Origin: Paracoccaceae bacterium
GTDB lineage: Bacteria > Pseudomonadota > Alphaproteobacteria > Rhodobacterales > Rhodobacteraceae
Length of the DNA: 17,410 nt
Direction of reading: 5' to 3'
NCBI GenBank assembly: GCA_024644285.1
Contig: JAHELH010000020.1
Location: 1-17,410, forward strand
Below, one piece after another: positions 1 through 6,165 of this stretch (the stretch's first letter is position 1; each line of letters opens with the position of its first letter). The translations under genes and the position numbers were made by a program. Below the pieces are notes generated by a model. It was not told where the DNA came from and did no database searches. It saw only the letters and a list, made by a program, of their open reading frames with translations.

Positions 1-463
1 CGCAGGCCATCGATTTCAGGCACGTCCGCATCGCTTTCACCTGGTCCGGCGACGGATCGGCGAAGTAATTGCCGTGGCAGGCGTCGACCTCGATCCGGTA
101 GCCGTCTGCCGTCCGTTCCAGGAAGGTCAGCACCGGCACGTCGGGCGGAAACACCGGACACCACGAACCGAGGCAGGTCTCGGTCACCGCGACATCCGCG
201 TGCAGCGCGCCGCCGGGGCCGGTGGCGGTCACGTAGCGGCCTTCGAACCGGGCGGTGAAGCGGCGATCGGGACCGTTCACGCTTTGCGCCTCGCGCCGCT
301 GCCTGAACCCGGTGAAGGTGCCGAGCACCGGAACGTAGATTTCCCGCGCCGCTTGCGCGGCGGTGAAGGCGCGTTCGACGGTGGGCGGCAGGCAGGTCAG
401 CGCCGCGCCGGGCGTGGCGGCGAGACACAGGGCGAAGGCCAGGTTCGCGGCGCGCCAGGTCAC
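1..463 (-). CDS. Secreted cysteine-rich hypothetical protein (3' end outside window)
   Basis: I do not recognise a named family. The frame is open from a GTG at 461-463 to the left edge of the window, giving 154 visible residues and no stop, so the C-terminus is missing. The GTG overlaps the rppH stop in a GTGA arrangement, which supports this start and suggests translational coupling at the end of the operon. The first 21 or so residues look like a Sec signal peptide: a hydrophobic stretch rich in Ala and Leu, then a small-residue cleavage site near ATPGAA. The probable mature part has six visible cysteines, including a TCLGSWCP motif near residues 92-99 and a Cys at the last visible codon. 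This suggests a disulfide-stabilised periplasmic or exported protein. From memory, similar small secreted proteins of unknown role occur in Rhodobacteraceae. No function is claimed. Confidence 0.75.
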   Translation of the reverse strand, partial: MTWRAANLAFALCLAATPGAALTCLPPTVERAFTAAQAAREIYVPVLGTFTGFRQRREAQSVNGPDRRFTARFEGRYVTATGPGGALHADVAVTETCLGSWCPVFPPDVPVLTFLERTADGYRIEVDACHGNYFADPSPDQVKAMRTCLKSMAC

Positions 464-942
464 TGCAGATGCTCCGCGAAATCCGCCATCACGCGGGCGT
501 AGACGTCGCGCTTGAACGGCACGATACGGTCGAGAAGCGCCTGCGGCGCCAGCCAGGTCCATTCGGAAAACTCCGGGTGCGGGACGTCGATGCGGATATC
601 GGTGTCTTTTCCGTGAAAGCGCACCAGGTACCAGAGCTGTTTCTGCCCGCGATAGCGGCCCTTCCAGACCCGCGGCACGAGATGGGGCGGCAGATCGTAT
701 CTGATCCAGTCCGGCGAGCGCGCGACGACCGTGACCAGGGCGGCGGGCACACCGGTTTCCTCGAGCAGCTCGCGCAGGGCGGCGTCCTGCGGGTCTTCGC
801 CGGGGTCGATGCCGCCCTGGGGCATCTGCCAGGCGCCCGGCGTGTCGATGCGCTGGCCCGCGAACAGGCGGTTCTCGGCATTCGCCAGCGCGACGCCGAC
901 GCAGGGCCGGTAGGGCAGTGCGGCGATCTGGTCGGGCGTCAC
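460..942 (-). CDS. rppH: RNA pyrophosphohydrolase RppH (Nudix hydrolase)
   Basis: A 160-residue cytoplasmic Nudix enzyme. RppH removes pyrophosphate from the 5' triphosphate end of RNA, which exposes transcripts to decay. It belongs to the RppH/NudH/IalA branch, which can also hydrolyse dinucleoside polyphosphates. The complete Nudix box runs from G43 to V65 (Gx5Ex7REUxEExGU): E49, then R57-E58, then E61-E62 and G64. The N-terminal YRPCVG and W38-QMPQGG segments and the later PEFSEW segment are typical of this branch, and the length matches the family. The start is GTG at 940-942. The nearby ATG at 957-959 is out of frame and stops after six codons. It lies 24 bases downstream of ctpA and its stop overlaps the next gene, so it is co-transcribed. 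Family assignment is firm; substrate preference between RNA and dinucleotides is inferred. Confidence 0.93.
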   Translation of the reverse strand: MTPDQIAALPYRPCVGVALANAENRLFAGQRIDTPGAWQMPQGGIDPGEDPQDAALRELLEETGVPAALVTVVARSPDWIRYDLPPHLVPRVWKGRYRGQKQLWYLVRFHGKDTDIRIDVPHPEFSEWTWLAPQALLDRIVPFKRDVYARVMADFAEHLQ

Positions 943-966
943 CGGCCGCCCCGGGTCATCCGCCGC

Positions 967-2310
967 TCAGTCCGCCGCATTGCCCAGCGCCGTCAGCCCC
1001 CGCAGGAGGTCGACCGCGTAGGCCAGCTGGTAGTCGTCCTCGCGCAGCTTGGCAGCCTCCTCGGCGGCGGCGCGTTCCGCCTCGATCTGCCGGCGCTCGT
1101 CCTCGGAGACGCTGTCGTTGTCGAGGCTGCCGCGCAGGTCGGCCTCGGAGCGCAGCGGGCGCGCGACGCCGGATTCCTCCTCTTCCTCGGGGTCCGGGCG
1201 GCGCGGCGGCTGCTCGACGATGATGTCGGGGGCGACGCCGAGCGCCTGGATCGAGCGGCCGGAGGGCGTGTAGTAGCGCGCGGTGGTCAGGCGCATGGCG
1301 CCGTCGCCCCGCAGCGGCATCACGGTCTGCACCGAGCCCTTGCCGAAGCTCTTGGTGCCGACGATGATCGCGCGGTGATGGTCCTGCAGCGCGCCGGCGA
1401 CGATTTCAGAAGCCGAGGCCGAGCCGCCGTTGATCAGGACGACGATCGGCTTGCCCTGGGACAAATCGCCCTGGGTGGCGTTGTAGCGTTCGCCGTCCTG
1501 CGGGTCGCGGCCGCGGGTCGAGACGATCTCGCCGGCGTCGAGGAAGGCGTCGGCGACCTTGATCGCCTGGGTCAGGAGGCCGCCGGGATTGTTGCGCAGA
1601 TCGAGCACGATGCCGTTGACGTTCTCCATGCCGCCCAGCGCCTCGATCTCTTCCTTCAGGCCCTCTTGGAGGTTGGGGAAGGTCTGGTCGTTGAAGGTGG
1701 TGACGCGCAGGACGACGGTCTTGCCTTGGGTGCGGGTGCGCACGGCGGTCAGCTTGATGGTGTCGCGGATGATCGAGACGTCGAAGGGTTCGTCCACGCC
1801 GTCGCGCACCACGGTGATGATGATCTCGGAGCCGACCGGCCCGCGCATCATCTCGACCGCCTCGTCGAGGTTCAGGCCGAGGACCGATTCGCCGTCGACA
1901 TGGGTGATGAAGTCGCCGGCCTCGATCCCGGCGGCGGCGGCGGGGGTGTCGTCGATGGGCGAGACCACCTTGACGAAGCCTTCTTCCTGGGTGACCTCGA
2001 TGCCGAGGCCGCCGAACTCGCCGCGGGTCTGCACCCGCATGTCGGAGGCGTCCTTGGGCGAGAGGTAGCTCGAATGCGGGTCGAGCGAGGTCAGCATGCC
2101 GTTGATCGCGGCCTCGATCAGGTCGGCCTCGTCGACCTCTTCCACGTATTGCGCGCGGATCCGCTCGAAGATGTCGCCGAAGAGGTCGAGCTGTTCGTAG
2201 ACGCTTGTCTTGCGGTCGGTTTCCTGCGCCAGCAGGGGGCCGGCGATCTGGGTGGTGGCCACGGCGCCGACCAGGATCCCGGCCACGGCCGCCATCACGA
2301 ATTTCTTCAT
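967..2310 (-). CDS. ctpA: S41 family C-terminal processing protease CtpA
   Basis: A 447-residue periplasmic serine protease of the tail-specific/CtpA family, which trims C-termini of periplasmic and envelope proteins. Residues 1-29 form a signal peptide ending in PLLAQ. A PDZ domain covers about 98-170 (GLGIEV, then GIEAGD) and the S41 catalytic domain about 190-365. The dyad fits the family spacing: nucleophile S299 in the GGSASASE motif, general base K324 in SFGKGS, and Q328 four residues later. The C-terminus from 366 to 447 is unlike the core. It has a proline and acidic stretch (RPDPEEEEES), then a charged, probably helical segment. The ATG at 2308-2310 is preceded by a good Shine-Dalgarno (GAGGAAG), and envC ends 13 bases upstream. 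In other bacteria Ctp proteases degrade murein endopeptidases, which fits a position beside envC; the substrate here is unknown. Confidence 0.95.
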   Translation of the reverse strand: MKKFVMAAVAGILVGAVATTQIAGPLLAQETDRKTSVYEQLDLFGDIFERIRAQYVEEVDEADLIEAAINGMLTSLDPHSSYLSPKDASDMRVQTRGEFGGLGIEVTQEEGFVKVVSPIDDTPAAAAGIEAGDFITHVDGESVLGLNLDEAVEMMRGPVGSEIIITVVRDGVDEPFDVSIIRDTIKLTAVRTRTQGKTVVLRVTTFNDQTFPNLQEGLKEEIEALGGMENVNGIVLDLRNNPGGLLTQAIKVADAFLDAGEIVSTRGRDPQDGERYNATQGDLSQGKPIVVLINGGSASASEIVAGALQDHHRAIIVGTKSFGKGSVQTVMPLRGDGAMRLTTARYYTPSGRSIQALGVAPDIIVEQPPRRPDPEEEEESGVARPLRSEADLRGSLDNDSVSEDERRQIEAERAAAEEAAKLREDDYQLAYAVDLLRGLTALGNAAD

Positions 2311-2323
2311 CGCTTCCTCTTCC

Positions 2324-3442
2324 TCATTCCAGGGCGAACCACGTCACCGGATCCACCGGCTGTCCGTCCTGCCTCAATTCCATATAGAGCGTTTCCGAGC
2401 GCTCTGCGCTAGCCCGATCCGCGCCTTGCGTCAAAAACGCCGCGTCCGGCGGCACGGACCCGCCCATCAGGCCCACCGGCGATCCGGCGGGCAGGACCTC
2501 GCCGGGGCCACCATAAACCTGTTCGAGCCCGGCCAGAACCAGCAGATGCCGGTCATCGGGCTCCAGAACGATCACATTTCCGTAGTCCAGGAGCGGGCCG
2601 GCATAGCGGATCGTGGCGGCCAGCGGCGTGGTGACCAGCGCGCGGGGAGCGGCGGCGACGATCAGGCCGGGGCGGACGACGCCGGCGGCGTCTGCCTCGC
2701 CGGGGCGGCGCAGCACCGCGCCGGCGACCGGCAGCGGCAGATCGAATGGCTCGACGAAGTCGGGCGCGGCGGCGCCGGCGCGTTCGAGCCCGGCAAGGCC
2801 GCTGGCGAAGCCTTCCAGCGTCTCGGCACCCTCGATCAGCCGGGTCAGCGCCGCGCCGTCGGCAAGGAAGCGCTGCGGCAGGTCGGTGCGATTCGAGATC
2901 GCCTGGCTGAGCGCGGTGCGGGCCTGCTGGACGCCCGCGAGGCCCTCGCGCAGCGTATCGGCGGCGCTGGTCTGCAGGGCGCGCAACAGGGTCAGTTCCT
3001 CGAGCTCGGCCTTCAGCGTGTCGACCTCGGCCTGCAGGGCGGGGGTCAGCGCCGCCAGCATCATGCCGGCGCGCGCGGTGCCCGCGGGCCCGGCCGGGTG
3101 CAGCAGCAGAAGCGGCGCGGGCGCGGCCTCGATGCTTTGCAGGACGCCCAGGAGGCGCGAGACGCGGTCGCGCTTGGCCTCGAAGGCGCGGGCCAGCGCG
3201 GCCTCGCGGATGGCGGCGCGGCGCAGGCTTTCGCGCATCGCCGAGAGGCCGTTTTCGTAGGCGCGGATAGTCTGGGTCAGGGCGGCGACGCGGTCCGAGG
3301 CGCTGTCGGCGGACTGCAGCGCGATCTGCGCGGCCTCAAGCTGACCGGCGGCGCGGCGCGCCACCGTGACGGGGCCGTCCTGGGCGGCGGCATCGCCGGC
3401 AAGGACGGCGCAGCTAAGCGCGAGGACGGCGAGCGGTTTCAT
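2324..3442 (-). CDS. envC: EnvC-type murein hydrolase activator, degenerate LytM/M23 domain
   Basis: A 372-residue periplasmic protein. The signal peptide is residues 1-21 (MKPLAVLALS, then GDAAAQ). Two coiled-coil stretches rich in Ala, Glu, Arg and Leu follow at about 27-100 and 130-220, then a LytM-like domain at about 235-372. EnvC proteins activate cell-wall amidases during septum splitting and do not cut murein themselves. The sequence supports that here because the zinc ligands of active M23 peptidases are missing. The HxxxD region reads GVVRPGL, the AHL position reads LAGL (302-306), and the HxH strand reads TLYMELR (351-357). The frame is open further upstream, but the ATG at 3440-3442 overlaps the gpmI stop (ATGA) and gives a clean signal peptide, so it is preferred. 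Whether it activates an amidase or another hydrolase is inferred from the family. Confidence 0.88.
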   Translation of the reverse strand: MKPLAVLALSCAVLAGDAAAQDGPVTVARRAAGQLEAAQIALQSADSASDRVAALTQTIRAYENGLSAMRESLRRAAIREAALARAFEAKRDRVSRLLGVLQSIEAAPAPLLLLHPAGPAGTARAGMMLAALTPALQAEVDTLKAELEELTLLRALQTSAADTLREGLAGVQQARTALSQAISNRTDLPQRFLADGAALTRLIEGAETLEGFASGLAGLERAGAAAPDFVEPFDLPLPVAGAVLRRPGEADAAGVVRPGLIVAAAPRALVTTPLAATIRYAGPLLDYGNVIVLEPDDRHLLVLAGLEQVYGGPGEVLPAGSPVGLMGGSVPPDAAFLTQGADRASAERSETLYMELRQDGQPVDPVTWFALE

Positions 3443-4959
3443 GTCTGCAGCAGGCTTTTCCCGGTCATTTCGTCCGGCTGTTTCAGACCCATCAGGTCCA
3501 AGAGCGTCGGGGCAAGGTCGGCGAGGCGGCCGTCGCGCAAGCCGGCGCCGGCCGGGCCGCCATAGACGATCACCGGCACCAGGTTGGTGGTATGGGCGGT
3601 GTGCGGGCCGCCGGTTTCCGGGTCGACCATGGTTTCGCAATTGCCGTGGTCGGCGGTCACGATCATCGCGCCGCCGGCCTTGTCCAGCGCCTTCAGCACG
3701 CGGCCGAGGCCCTGGTCGACCGCCTCGCAGGCGGTCATCGCCGCCTGCAGGTCGCCGGTATGGCCGACCATGTCGGGATTGGCGTAGTTCACGATGATCA
3801 GGTCGTAGCCCTTTTCGATGGCGGCGACGAAGGCATCGGTTACCTCGGGCGCAGACATTTCGGGCTGCAGGTCGTAGGTCGCGACCTTGGGCGAGGGCGG
3901 CATGTGCCGGTCTTCGCCGTCATAGCTGACCTCCTGCCCGCCGTTGAGGAAGAAGGTGACGTGGGGATATTTCTCGGTCTCGGCGAGGCGGAACTGGGTC
4001 AGGCCGTGCTTCGAGACCCATTCGCCGATGGTGTTGACGATCTGGCGCTTGGGAAAGGCGGCTTTCATGTAGGCGTTGTGGGCATCGGAATATTCCACCA
4101 TGCCCAGCATCGCCGACAGCTTTGGACGGTCCGCGACGTCGAAGCCGTCGAAATCGGGCGCGCCGATGGCGGCGAGGATCTCGCGCGCGCGGTCGGCGCG
4201 GAAGTTGATGAAGAAGACGCCGTCGCCGTCCTTGATGCCGTCGTGCCCGTCGAGCACGGTCGGGGCGATGAACTCGTCGTTCTCGCCCCTCTCGTAGGCC
4301 GCGGCGATGGCGGCGTCGGCGTCGGGGGCGGTTTCGCCCCTGGCCCGGACCATCGCGGCATAGGCCTTTTCCACCCGGTCCCAGCGATTGTCGCGGTCCA
4401 TGGCGAAATAGCGGCCCGAGACGGACCGGATCTGCGTGTCGCTCGGCAGGTCGCCCGCGAATTTCAGGATTTGCTCGCGCGCCGATGTCGGCGGCACGTC
4501 GCGGCCGTCGGTGATGACGTGGATCGCCGTCTTCACGCCCAGATCCTCGAGCATCCTGGCCGCCGCCACGATGTGGTCCTGGTGCGCGTGCACCCCGCCG
4601 GGCGATGTCAGGCCCATCAGGTGCGCGGTGCCGTGCGCCGCCTTGACCTTTTGCGCGAAGGCGTTGATCGCCTCGTTGTCGAAGAAGCTGCCGTCCTCGA
4701 TGGCGAGGTCGATCTGGCCCAGATCCATCGCCACCACCCGGCCCGCGCCGATATTGGTGTGTCCGACCTCGGAATTGCCCATCTGGCCGGTGGGCAGGCC
4801 GACATCGGGGCCGAAGGTCGTGAGAAACGCGTGCGGGCAGTCCCGCCAGAGCCGGTCGAAATTCGGCGTGTCGGCCAGAGCCGGGGCGTTCGCCTCGGTC
4901 TCCTCGCGATGGCCCCAGCCATCGAGGATGCACAGGACGACGGGTTTCGGTGCGGTCAT
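3439..4959 (-). CDS. gpmI: 2,3-bisphosphoglycerate-independent phosphoglycerate mutase
   Basis: A 506-residue cytoplasmic enzyme that interconverts 3- and 2-phosphoglycerate in glycolysis and gluconeogenesis, using two metal ions and a phosphoserine intermediate. It is full length for the family. All key residues are visible: D13 in LDGWG, the nucleophile S63 in GQMGNSEVGH, the substrate-binding H124 and DGRDVPP (151-157), R254 and R257 in NFRADR, K330 and H333, and metal ligands D396, H400, D437, H438 and H456. The frame is open upstream to 5067, but the ATG at 4957-4959 has an AGAGG ribosome site and matches the family N-terminus (PKPVVLCILDGWG). It overlaps envC by four bases. A 150-base gap with three stem-loops separates it from rlmH. 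The gap holds only a weak promoter-like pair (TTTCAC and GTAGAA, 17 apart), so gpmI may depend on readthrough or on a local promoter. Confidence 0.97.
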   Translation of the reverse strand: MTAPKPVVLCILDGWGHREETEANAPALADTPNFDRLWRDCPHAFLTTFGPDVGLPTGQMGNSEVGHTNIGAGRVVAMDLGQIDLAIEDGSFFDNEAINAFAQKVKAAHGTAHLMGLTSPGGVHAHQDHIVAAARMLEDLGVKTAIHVITDGRDVPPTSAREQILKFAGDLPSDTQIRSVSGRYFAMDRDNRWDRVEKAYAAMVRARGETAPDADAAIAAAYERGENDEFIAPTVLDGHDGIKDGDGVFFINFRADRAREILAAIGAPDFDGFDVADRPKLSAMLGMVEYSDAHNAYMKAAFPKRQIVNTIGEWVSKHGLTQFRLAETEKYPHVTFFLNGGQEVSYDGEDRHMPPSPKVATYDLQPEMSAPEVTDAFVAAIEKGYDLIIVNYANPDMVGHTGDLQAAMTACEAVDQGLGRVLKALDKAGGAMIVTADHGNCETMVDPETGGPHTAHTTNLVPVIVYGGPAGAGLRDGRLADLAPTLLDLMGLKQPDEMTGKSLLQT

Positions 4960-5041
4960 TAGCCTGCCTCTGGCTTGGTTTTCCCGAGCTTCTACCCTGA
5001 AACGTCGGCAGAGTGAAATCGGATCGTGTGCGGCCGGGGGC

Positions 5042-5063
5042 CAAAATTCTTGGAAGAATTTTG
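5042..5063 (-). repeat. Perfect stem-loop 1 of the rlmH-gpmI intergenic cluster
   Basis: Arms CAAAATTCTT and AAGAATTTTG are perfect 10-base inverse complements separated by GG. The arms are AT-rich, unlike the surrounding DNA. It lies two bases from stem-loop 2. It may act as a transcript end or RNA-processing element between rlmH and gpmI, or be a copy of a dispersed intergenic repeat. Confidence 0.8.
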
Positions 5064-5064
5064 C

Positions 5065-5086
5065 CAAGGCTTTTCCAAAAGCCTTG
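5065..5086 (-). repeat. Perfect stem-loop 2 of the rlmH-gpmI intergenic cluster
   Basis: Arms CAAGGCTTTT and AAAAGCCTTG are perfect 10-base inverse complements separated by CC. This is the same geometry as stem-loop 1 (10 + 2 + 10) with different arm sequences. A GC-rich CCGGCCGG palindrome (5087-5094) adjoins it on the rlmH side. Confidence 0.8.
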
Positions 5087-5093
5087 CCGGCCG

Positions 5094-5109
5094 GCCGCCG
5101 ATGGGCGGC
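5094..5109 (-). terminator. GC-rich stem-loop directly after rlmH stop
   Basis: Arms GCCGCC (5094-5099) and GGCGGC (5104-5109) are perfect complements with a four-base loop. The hairpin touches the rlmH stop codon at 5110-5112. On the minus strand it is the first of three successive hairpins met by polymerase leaving rlmH. There is no clean U-run after it, so a classical intrinsic terminator is not shown. Partial termination, pausing or 3'-end protection of the rsfS-rlmH part are the reasonable readings. Confidence 0.4.
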
Positions 5110-5580
5110 TCAGACCCGGTGATACGGCGCGCCGGCAAGGATCGACGCCGCGCGGTAGAGCTGTTCGGCCAGCATGACGCGGGCCAGCATGTGCGGCCAG
5201 ACCATGGGCCCGAAGGACAGGGCGATGTCGGCTTCGGCGCGAAGCGCCGGGTCGATGCCGTCGGCGCCGCCGATGACGAAGGCCGTGTCCTGGGCGCCGT
5301 CGTCGCGCCAGCGCGCGAGTAGCCGGGCGAATTCAAGCGAGGACAGCGTCTTGCCGCCTTCGTCCAGCAAGGCCAGCCGTGCGCCCGCGGGAACCGCCTT
5401 GCGTAACAATTCCGCCTCGGCGGCCATGCCGCCGCCCTTGCGGTCTTCCACTTCGTGTTCGCTAGCGGGGCCCAGCCCCAAGGCGCGGCCCGTGCGGTCG
5501 AGCCGGGTGAGATAGTCGTCGACCAGCGCGCGTTCGGGTCCCGCCCTGAGGCGGCCCACGGCGCAGATATGCAGACGCAT
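5110..5580 (-). CDS. rlmH: 23S rRNA pseudouridine-1915 N3-methyltransferase RlmH
   Basis: A 156-residue SPOUT-class methyltransferase. RlmH uses S-adenosylmethionine to methylate pseudouridine 1915 (E. coli numbering) in helix 69 of 23S rRNA, on assembled 70S ribosomes. The length is near that of the E. coli protein. The trefoil-knot segments are clear: FVIGGADG (101-108) and the C-terminal run WPHMLARV, EQLYRA and PYHR. The frame opens 14 codons earlier, but the ATG at 5578-5580 gives the family N-terminus (MRLHICAVGRL). It overlaps the rsfS stop by one base (TGATG), implying coupled translation. Pairing with rsfS, another 50S-directed protein, is common in bacteria. Confidence 0.96.
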   Translation of the reverse strand: MRLHICAVGRLRAGPERALVDDYLTRLDRTGRALGLGPASEHEVEDRKGGGMAAEAELLRKAVPAGARLALLDEGGKTLSSLEFARLLARWRDDGAQDTAFVIGGADGIDPALRAEADIALSFGPMVWPHMLARVMLAEQLYRAASILAGAPYHRV

Positions 5581-5951
5581 CAGTTCCGGGCGGCGGCGAC
5601 GGCCTGCTCGGGGCTCATCCACATCTTTTCAAGCTGGTAGAAGGCGCGCACCTCGGGACGGAACACGTGGACGATCACGTCGCCGGTGTCGATCAGGACC
5701 CAGTCGCCCTGTTCCTTGCCCTCGACCTTGCTGAGACGGCCGAAATCCTGCTTCAGCCGGTCGGTCAGTTTCTCGGCGATCGACTGCACCTGCCGCGAGG
5801 AGCGCCCCGAGCAGATCACCATGTAATCCGCGATCTCCGATTTGCCGCGCAAATCGATGCGGACCACATCTTCGGCCTTGTCGTCGTCGAGTGAGGAAAG
5901 AATACGCTCAAGCAGTTCTTCGCTTGATGGTTGCTTGGACGTCAGGCTCAT
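5580..5951 (-). CDS. rsfS: Ribosome silencing factor RsfS
   Basis: A 123-residue protein of the RsfS/Iojap family. It binds uL14 (L14) on the 50S subunit and blocks joining with 30S, lowering translation in stationary phase or under nutrient shortage. Family motifs are visible: DYMVICSGRSSRQVQSIAE (42-60) and GDWVLIDTGD followed by VIVHVF and RAFYQLEKMW (82-111). The first 12 residues are a variable tail. The ATG at 5949-5951 has no obvious Shine-Dalgarno of its own. It overlaps by ATGA with the stop of a 19-codon leader ORF that has a strong AAGGAGG. Translation of rsfS may therefore depend on that leader. It is the first full gene of the operon leading to rlmH and gpmI. Confidence 0.95.
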   Translation of the reverse strand: MSLTSKQPSSEELLERILSSLDDDKAEDVVRIDLRGKSEIADYMVICSGRSSRQVQSIAEKLTDRLKQDFGRLSKVEGKEQGDWVLIDTGDVIVHVFRPEVRAFYQLEKMWMSPEQAVAAARN

Positions 5952-6007
5952 CGCCGCGTCCGGAACGGTCGTGTGCGGGACCGCTGCTGCACTGTGAGAC
6001 AGGACAT
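5948..6007 (-). CDS. Possible 19-codon Arg-rich leader ORF coupled to rsfS
   Basis: The ORF reads MSCLTVQQRSRTRPFRTRR and ends in a TGA that overlaps the rsfS ATG (ATGA). The sequence AAGGAGG at 6011-6017 lies three bases before its ATG, and is the strongest ribosome site in this stretch, although the spacing is tight. It is not in frame with rsfS, so it cannot be an N-terminal extension of RsfS. Six of the 19 residues are Arg, two of them encoded by CGA. It could be a regulatory leader peptide or simply a device to load ribosomes onto rsfS. No function is claimed; translation is unproven. Confidence 0.45.
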   Translation of the reverse strand: MSCLTVQQRSRTRPFRTRR

Positions 6008-6010
6008 CGT

Positions 6011-6017
6011 CCTCCTT
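6011..6017 (-). promoter_or_regulatory. Strong Shine-Dalgarno of the rsfS leader
   Basis: AAGGAGG on the minus strand. It sits three bases before the leader ATG and about 60 bases before the rsfS ATG, too far to serve rsfS directly. Confidence 0.6.
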
Positions 6018-6035
6018 CGCTGCGCGCCGATCAGC

Positions 6036-6047
6036 CCCGGCGCCGGG
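6036..6047 (-). repeat. GC palindrome in the rsfS 5' leader
   Basis: CCCGGCGCCGGG is a perfect 12-base palindrome. It lies between the predicted transcription start and the leader Shine-Dalgarno. In RNA it could form a short hairpin in the 5' leader or mediate dimer contacts. Confidence 0.4.
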
Positions 6048-6056
6048 CCTGGCCTA

Positions 6057-6085
6057 AAGGTAACACCGGCGGTGTGAAATCTCAA
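6057..6085 (-). promoter_or_regulatory. Candidate sigma-70 promoter of the rsfS operon
   Basis: On the minus strand, TTGAGA (6080-6085) and TACCTT (6057-6062) are separated by 17 bases, close to the housekeeping consensus. Predicted start of transcription is near 6050, leaving a leader of about 100 bases before rsfS. The spacer contains a perfect odd palindrome at 6063-6075, a possible repressor site. Confidence 0.5.
6063..6075. promoter_or_regulatory. Palindrome inside promoter spacer, possible operator
   Basis: ACACCG and CGGTGT are perfect 6-base inverted repeats around one central base. The site fills most of the space between the -35 and -10 boxes, where a bound protein would affect RNA polymerase. 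No known operator is recognised. Confidence 0.35.
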
Positions 6086-6092
6086 TGACAGG

Positions 6093-6116
6093 GCCGCGCA
6101 AATTCCGGTGCGCGGC
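6093..6116 (-). terminator. Strong stem-loop after the tamA-tamB-perM block
   Basis: Arms GCCGCGCA and TGCGCGGC are perfect 8-base complements around an 8-base loop. It lies about 50 bases beyond the stop of the PerM-family gene and just upstream of the rsfS promoter. No U-run follows on the minus strand, so it is a non-canonical terminator or a 3'-end stabiliser rather than a textbook intrinsic terminator. A weaker 6-base stem lies at about 6145-6163, next to the stop. Confidence 0.45.
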
Positions 6117-6165
6117 GTATATCCGCCCGGAAACGCTGTATTTCTGCGACATCACGGCGCGACGT

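Noticed and set aside
469..2412. Long plus-strand open frame opposite rppH and ctpA (647 codons)
   Set aside because: It is antisense to two firmly identified genes, is rich in Arg, Ala, Gly, Asp and His in no domain pattern, and is a typical shadow of high-GC coding DNA.
3592..4962. Plus-strand open frame opposite gpmI (456 codons)
   Set aside because: gpmI has all catalytic residues on the other strand, and this frame shows no recognisable domain.
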